Source: Paraktedonobacter sp036384215
GTDB lineage: Bacteria > Chloroflexota > Ktedonobacteria > Ktedonobacterales > Ktedonobacteraceae
Assembly: GCA_036384215.1 (NCBI GenBank)
Contig: DASVMX010000243.1
Span: 1 to 27,634 of the forward strand
Length of the DNA: 27,634 nucleotides
Direction: 5' to 3'
The position numbers and the translations under genes are program-made. Under the pieces are notes generated by a model, which saw nothing but the letters and a program-made list of their open reading frames with translations, was not told the DNA's origin and made no database searches. This document shows, in pieces, positions 25,513-27,634 of the stretch (position 1 is the first letter of the stretch; each line of letters begins with the position of its first letter).

Positions 25513-26145
25513 ATGACAGATCAAAGCAAATCATCGGAGCTGGCTCTGGAAGCGCCCGTTGGCTCAATTATGCTCTATGGCGGCGATTGTTCTAACTCGG
25601 CTGTCATTGGGAAACTGGCGCGCAGTGGCTGGATGCCCTGCGATGGAAGTTTATTGCTGGTCGATGAATATGTCGATCTCTACAATGCTATCGGGATCGC
25701 TCACGGCGGCGTGGTTGAAGATGGGGTCAGCACACGCTTCAATCTGCCAAATCTTACTGCTCGCTTTGTACGCGGAGTCAACGAGGGTGCTCTTGATCCC
25801 AAGACAGATAAGACCGTAGACCCTGATGTCAATACACGTGTGGCCCCTAATAAACATGGGAATACCGCTGATGCTGTCGGCTCTCTGCAATATCACGCGA
25901 CCGGCAAACCGGCAACGGCACCTTTCGCGACAGATATACAGGGAGCGCACACCCATACGGCTCCCCACCTGACGGGAGATAACCATAGAGCACTGGATGG
26001 CATCAGTTTTTACCAGGCTAGAAATACAGACAGCTCCCCAGAAATCCAGAAATCTGGTCTGCATCGACACAACATTACCCAGGGCGGCGATCTGGAGACT
26101 CGCCCGGCAAACCTGTCTCTCTATTACATTATCCGCTTCATCTAA
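25513..26145 (+). CDS. Phage tail collar domain protein 1
   Basis: This 210-residue protein has an N-terminal tail collar domain (about 14-90): PVGSIMLYGGD, GWMPCDGSLLLVDEYVDLYNAIG and FNLPNLTARFVRG. The C-terminal part is His-rich, with H146-x-H148 (GAHTHTAPH) and H184-x-H186, and ends ETRPANLSLYYIIRFI. Collar proteins form trimeric fibre tips in phages and phage-derived particles, and HxH motifs in such tips can coordinate metal. It follows the TcA gene after 46 bases with AAGGAG before ATG, so it belongs to the toxin operon. No other phage structural genes are near. Confidence 0.88.
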   Translation: MTDQSKSSELALEAPVGSIMLYGGDCSNSAVIGKLARSGWMPCDGSLLLVDEYVDLYNAIGIAHGGVVEDGVSTRFNLPNLTARFVRGVNEGALDPKTDKTVDPDVNTRVAPNKHGNTADAVGSLQYHATGKPATAPFATDIQGAHTHTAPHLTGDNHRALDGISFYQARNTDSSPEIQKSGLHRHNITQGGDLETRPANLSLYYIIRFI

Positions 26146-26158
26146 ATCCGGCGAACAC

Positions 26159-26191
26159 GCAGGCAGCGCGGGCTTCCGCCCCGCTGCTTGC
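26159..26191 (+). promoter_or_regulatory. GC-rich hairpin between collar genes 1 and 2
   Basis: GCAGGCAGCGCGGG (26159-26172) pairs with CCCCGCTGCTTGC (26179-26191) with one bulge and one G-U pair. No U-tract follows, so it is more likely an mRNA stabiliser or processing/attenuation structure than a full terminator. Confidence 0.4.
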
Positions 26192-26236
26192 TGAAATCAA
26201 CGTTTGTTGGTGAGGCAAAAAGAAAGGAAACTCATT

Positions 26237-26800
26237 ATGGCAAATCCTCCTGTTGGCACAATGATGATGTATGGCGGTACCGCCAAAGGATTGCGTTTAA
26301 ATGAGCTGCTCCACCTTGGATGGCTGCTCTGCGACGGGCAAAGTTATACGGTGAGCGAATATCCCGATCTCTATAAACGCATCAAGAACAACTACGGCGG
26401 CGACGCGAAAAATTTTAATGTCCCGGACCTGCGCGGTCGTTTCGTTCGAGGCACAGATCATGGTCGCAGCAAAGACCCAGACACTGCGCTTCGCACTGCC
26501 CTTTCCCCTGGTGGCAATACTGGCGATGCTGTCGGCTCTGGGCAACCTTACGCTACTAAGCGACCTGTGACGGATATGGTTACCGATACCACTTCCGCTC
26601 ACACTCACGCGGCTCCGCATCTGCCCGGTTCCCACCGTGAAACGCCTCTCTCGGCCTGGGGTGGTACGGTGATGTCCTGGACAGACGATAGCAAAACCAC
26701 CAGCACCAATGGCGGTCATAAACATACCGTAACCGATGGGGGCGACGCGGAGTCTCGTCCAACCAACGTCTACCTCTACTGGCTGATCAAATACAAATAA
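26237..26800 (+). CDS. Phage tail collar domain protein 2
   Basis: This 187-residue paralogue of its neighbours has a collar domain at about 4-75 (PPVGTMMMYGG, GWLLCDGQSYTVSEYPDLY, FNVPDLRGRFVRG). H122-x-H124 (SAHTHAAPH) and H161-x-H163 (GHKHTVT) follow, and the end is ESRPTNVYLYWLIKYK. I chose ATG 26237, preceded by AAAGGA, rather than the in-frame TTG at 26204. It keeps the CDG of the collar domain and is the most canonical of the three. It is likely a trimeric adhesin-like tip; its partner is unknown. Confidence 0.87.
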   Translation: MANPPVGTMMMYGGTAKGLRLNELLHLGWLLCDGQSYTVSEYPDLYKRIKNNYGGDAKNFNVPDLRGRFVRGTDHGRSKDPDTALRTALSPGGNTGDAVGSGQPYATKRPVTDMVTDTTSAHTHAAPHLPGSHRETPLSAWGGTVMSWTDDSKTTSTNGGHKHTVTDGGDAESRPTNVYLYWLIKYK

Positions 26801-26810
26801 GATGGTAACT

Positions 26811-26825
26811 GTACAGTACAGTACA
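26811..26825 (+). repeat. Triple GTACA tandem repeat
   Basis: Three exact GTACA units lie in the 45-base gap between collar genes 2 and 3, just before the AAGGAG (26832-26837). It may be slippage-prone; no function is apparent. Confidence 0.5.
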
Positions 26826-26845
26826 TTTTGCAAGGAGTAACAATC

Positions 26846-27406
26846 ATGGCAAACAATGCAGAGCTCATGAGCTTTCTAGAGAACGTTCCGATAGGGACGA
26901 TTATGCCGCTCGGGGCTGATATCACAGACTCGGCAATTTCCACGATGCTCAATGAAGAAGGCTGGCTCCCCTGTATCGGTCTGAGCCTGAAGAAAAGCGA
27001 ATACCGCAGTCTTTTTGATGTTATTCTGTATCAGTTTGGCGGAGCAGGCGATTTCTTCAATCTCCCGGACCTGCGCGGCCTCTTTGCGCGCGGAGCGCAA
27101 GCGCCAAACTCTGCTGGGCCTGGAGGCGTGGTTGGAGCGGTACAGGAAAGCTCCACTTATCTTCCTACAAATCCGTTTTCTCTAGAACAGGCCGGTGAGC
27201 ATCAGCATACCCTGGTGAACCTGCCAACAGACAGCCGTTGGACCTACTACACCGCCGGGCATACGACCGCAGCCTGGGAGGACGGTTCACCCACGACCAA
27301 CGCCGCTGGCGCTCATTCCCATGTGGTCAATGTCGGCGGCGATAAAGAGACACGGGCATTGAACGTCTATGTGGATTTCGTCATCAAATATAAAGATGTA
27401 GCCTGA
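26846..27406 (+). CDS. Phage tail collar domain protein 3 (divergent)
   Basis: This 186-residue protein has a collar domain at about 13-85 (VPIGTIMPLGAD, EEGWLPCIGLSLKKSEYRSLF, FNLPDLRGLFARG). H119-x-H121 (GEHQHTL) and H157-x-H159 (GAHSHVV) follow, and it ends GGDKETRALNVYVDFVIKYK. The usual CDG of the collar domain is CIG and RPxN is RALN, so this copy has diverged most. ATG 26846 is supported by AAGGAG (26832-26837); an in-frame TTG at 26828 is less likely. It is the last gene visible in the operon. Confidence 0.86.
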   Translation: MANNAELMSFLENVPIGTIMPLGADITDSAISTMLNEEGWLPCIGLSLKKSEYRSLFDVILYQFGGAGDFFNLPDLRGLFARGAQAPNSAGPGGVVGAVQESSTYLPTNPFSLEQAGEHQHTLVNLPTDSRWTYYTAGHTTAAWEDGSPTTNAAGAHSHVVNVGGDKETRALNVYVDFVIKYKDVA

Positions 27407-27552
27407 TACATGAACGGCTCGGTCTGATCGTTATCAAAGGGCACAGCAAAATCGAAGAGGAAGCGCCGCCTGCTTTCGCTGACAGAACCTGACAATGCAG
27501 AAGCCTATCAGGAGACTCTTCTTTCAGTTGTGATCCTCTCTCCTCTTTGGGT
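27407..27552. other. Intergenic stretch after the toxin operon
   Basis: No gene, promoter or terminator is recognised between the last stop codon and the large palindrome. Confidence 0.4.
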
Positions 27553-27634
27553 GCGACTCACTTATTTGCCATCTGGTCCACCCCAAAGGCTCCGGAGCCT
27601 GTGGGGTGGACCAGATGTCAAATAAGTGAGTCGC
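27553..27634. repeat. 82-base near-perfect palindrome at the window end
   Basis: The arms 27553-27593 and 27594-27634 (41 bases each) are reverse complements with only two mismatches; the centre is GGCTCC/GGAGCC. The outer tips are GCGACTCACTTATTTG and its complement. It could be paired terminal repeats of a transposon or a palindromic MITE. It is longer than a normal terminator stem, although it would stop or stabilise the toxin mRNA. Confidence 0.8.

Noticed and set aside
25513..27406. Prophage or contractile injection system cluster
   Set aside because: Only collar-domain proteins are present; no sheath, tube, baseplate, terminase, capsid or integrase gene is in the window.

Overview
The window looks like part of a chromosome of a filamentous, soil-type Chloroflexota, most likely class Ktedonobacteria. 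This is inferred from gene content (SCO6745-type protein, DUF488, a Rieske/molybdopterin operon, an IS3 remnant, giant Tc/Rhs genes), from a GC content of roughly 55%, and from strong AAGGAG ribosome binding sites. It is not proven by a marker gene. No rRNA, tRNA or CRISPR array is visible.

Left part (1-5,200), mixed housekeeping: the 3' end of a gene with a universal-stress-protein-like C-terminus; an SCO6745-family protein; a convergent LysM-CHAP cell-wall hydrolase with a clear terminator and two palindromes in its leader; and a MarR regulator translationally coupled to an ArsN1-type (arsinothricin/phosphinothricin) N-acetyltransferase. The MarR-ArsN1 pair has a near-consensus sigma70-type promoter and a palindromic operator candidate. 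A DoxX-like membrane protein follows.

Middle (5,225-11,433), minus strand: a five-gene redox operon. In transcription order it encodes a polytopic membrane protein (cytochrome-b-like histidines plus two cytosolic CxxC knuckles), a bis-MGD molybdopterin oxidoreductase, a four-cluster ferredoxin, a Rieske protein and a small two-helix membrane protein. The last three genes overlap as ATGA. Upstream lie a DUF488 gene that appears to be transcribed leaderless and a truncated Crp/Fnr-type DNA-binding domain. A SAM-dependent methyltransferase runs divergently.

Right part (11,599-27,634), plus strand: after the methyltransferase and a short fragment of an IS3-family transposase comes a Tc-type toxin locus. 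Its first gene is a 2,239-residue TcB-TcC fusion (SpvB, TcdB-type middle domains, Rhs shell). The hypervariable cargo carries a metzincin-like zinc protease motif (HELGHSMSLVH followed by a Met-turn-like NLMH). The second gene is a 1,962-residue compact TcA-like pore subunit. Three consecutive paralogous phage-tail-collar proteins follow, each with two HxH motifs like those that bind metal in trimeric phage fibre tips. The five genes are co-oriented with gaps of 45-91 bases and good ribosome binding sites. My reading is one operon for a Tc injection toxin whose receptor recognition may be outsourced to the collar proteins, delivering a protease. The window ends exactly at the end of an 82-base near-perfect palindrome.
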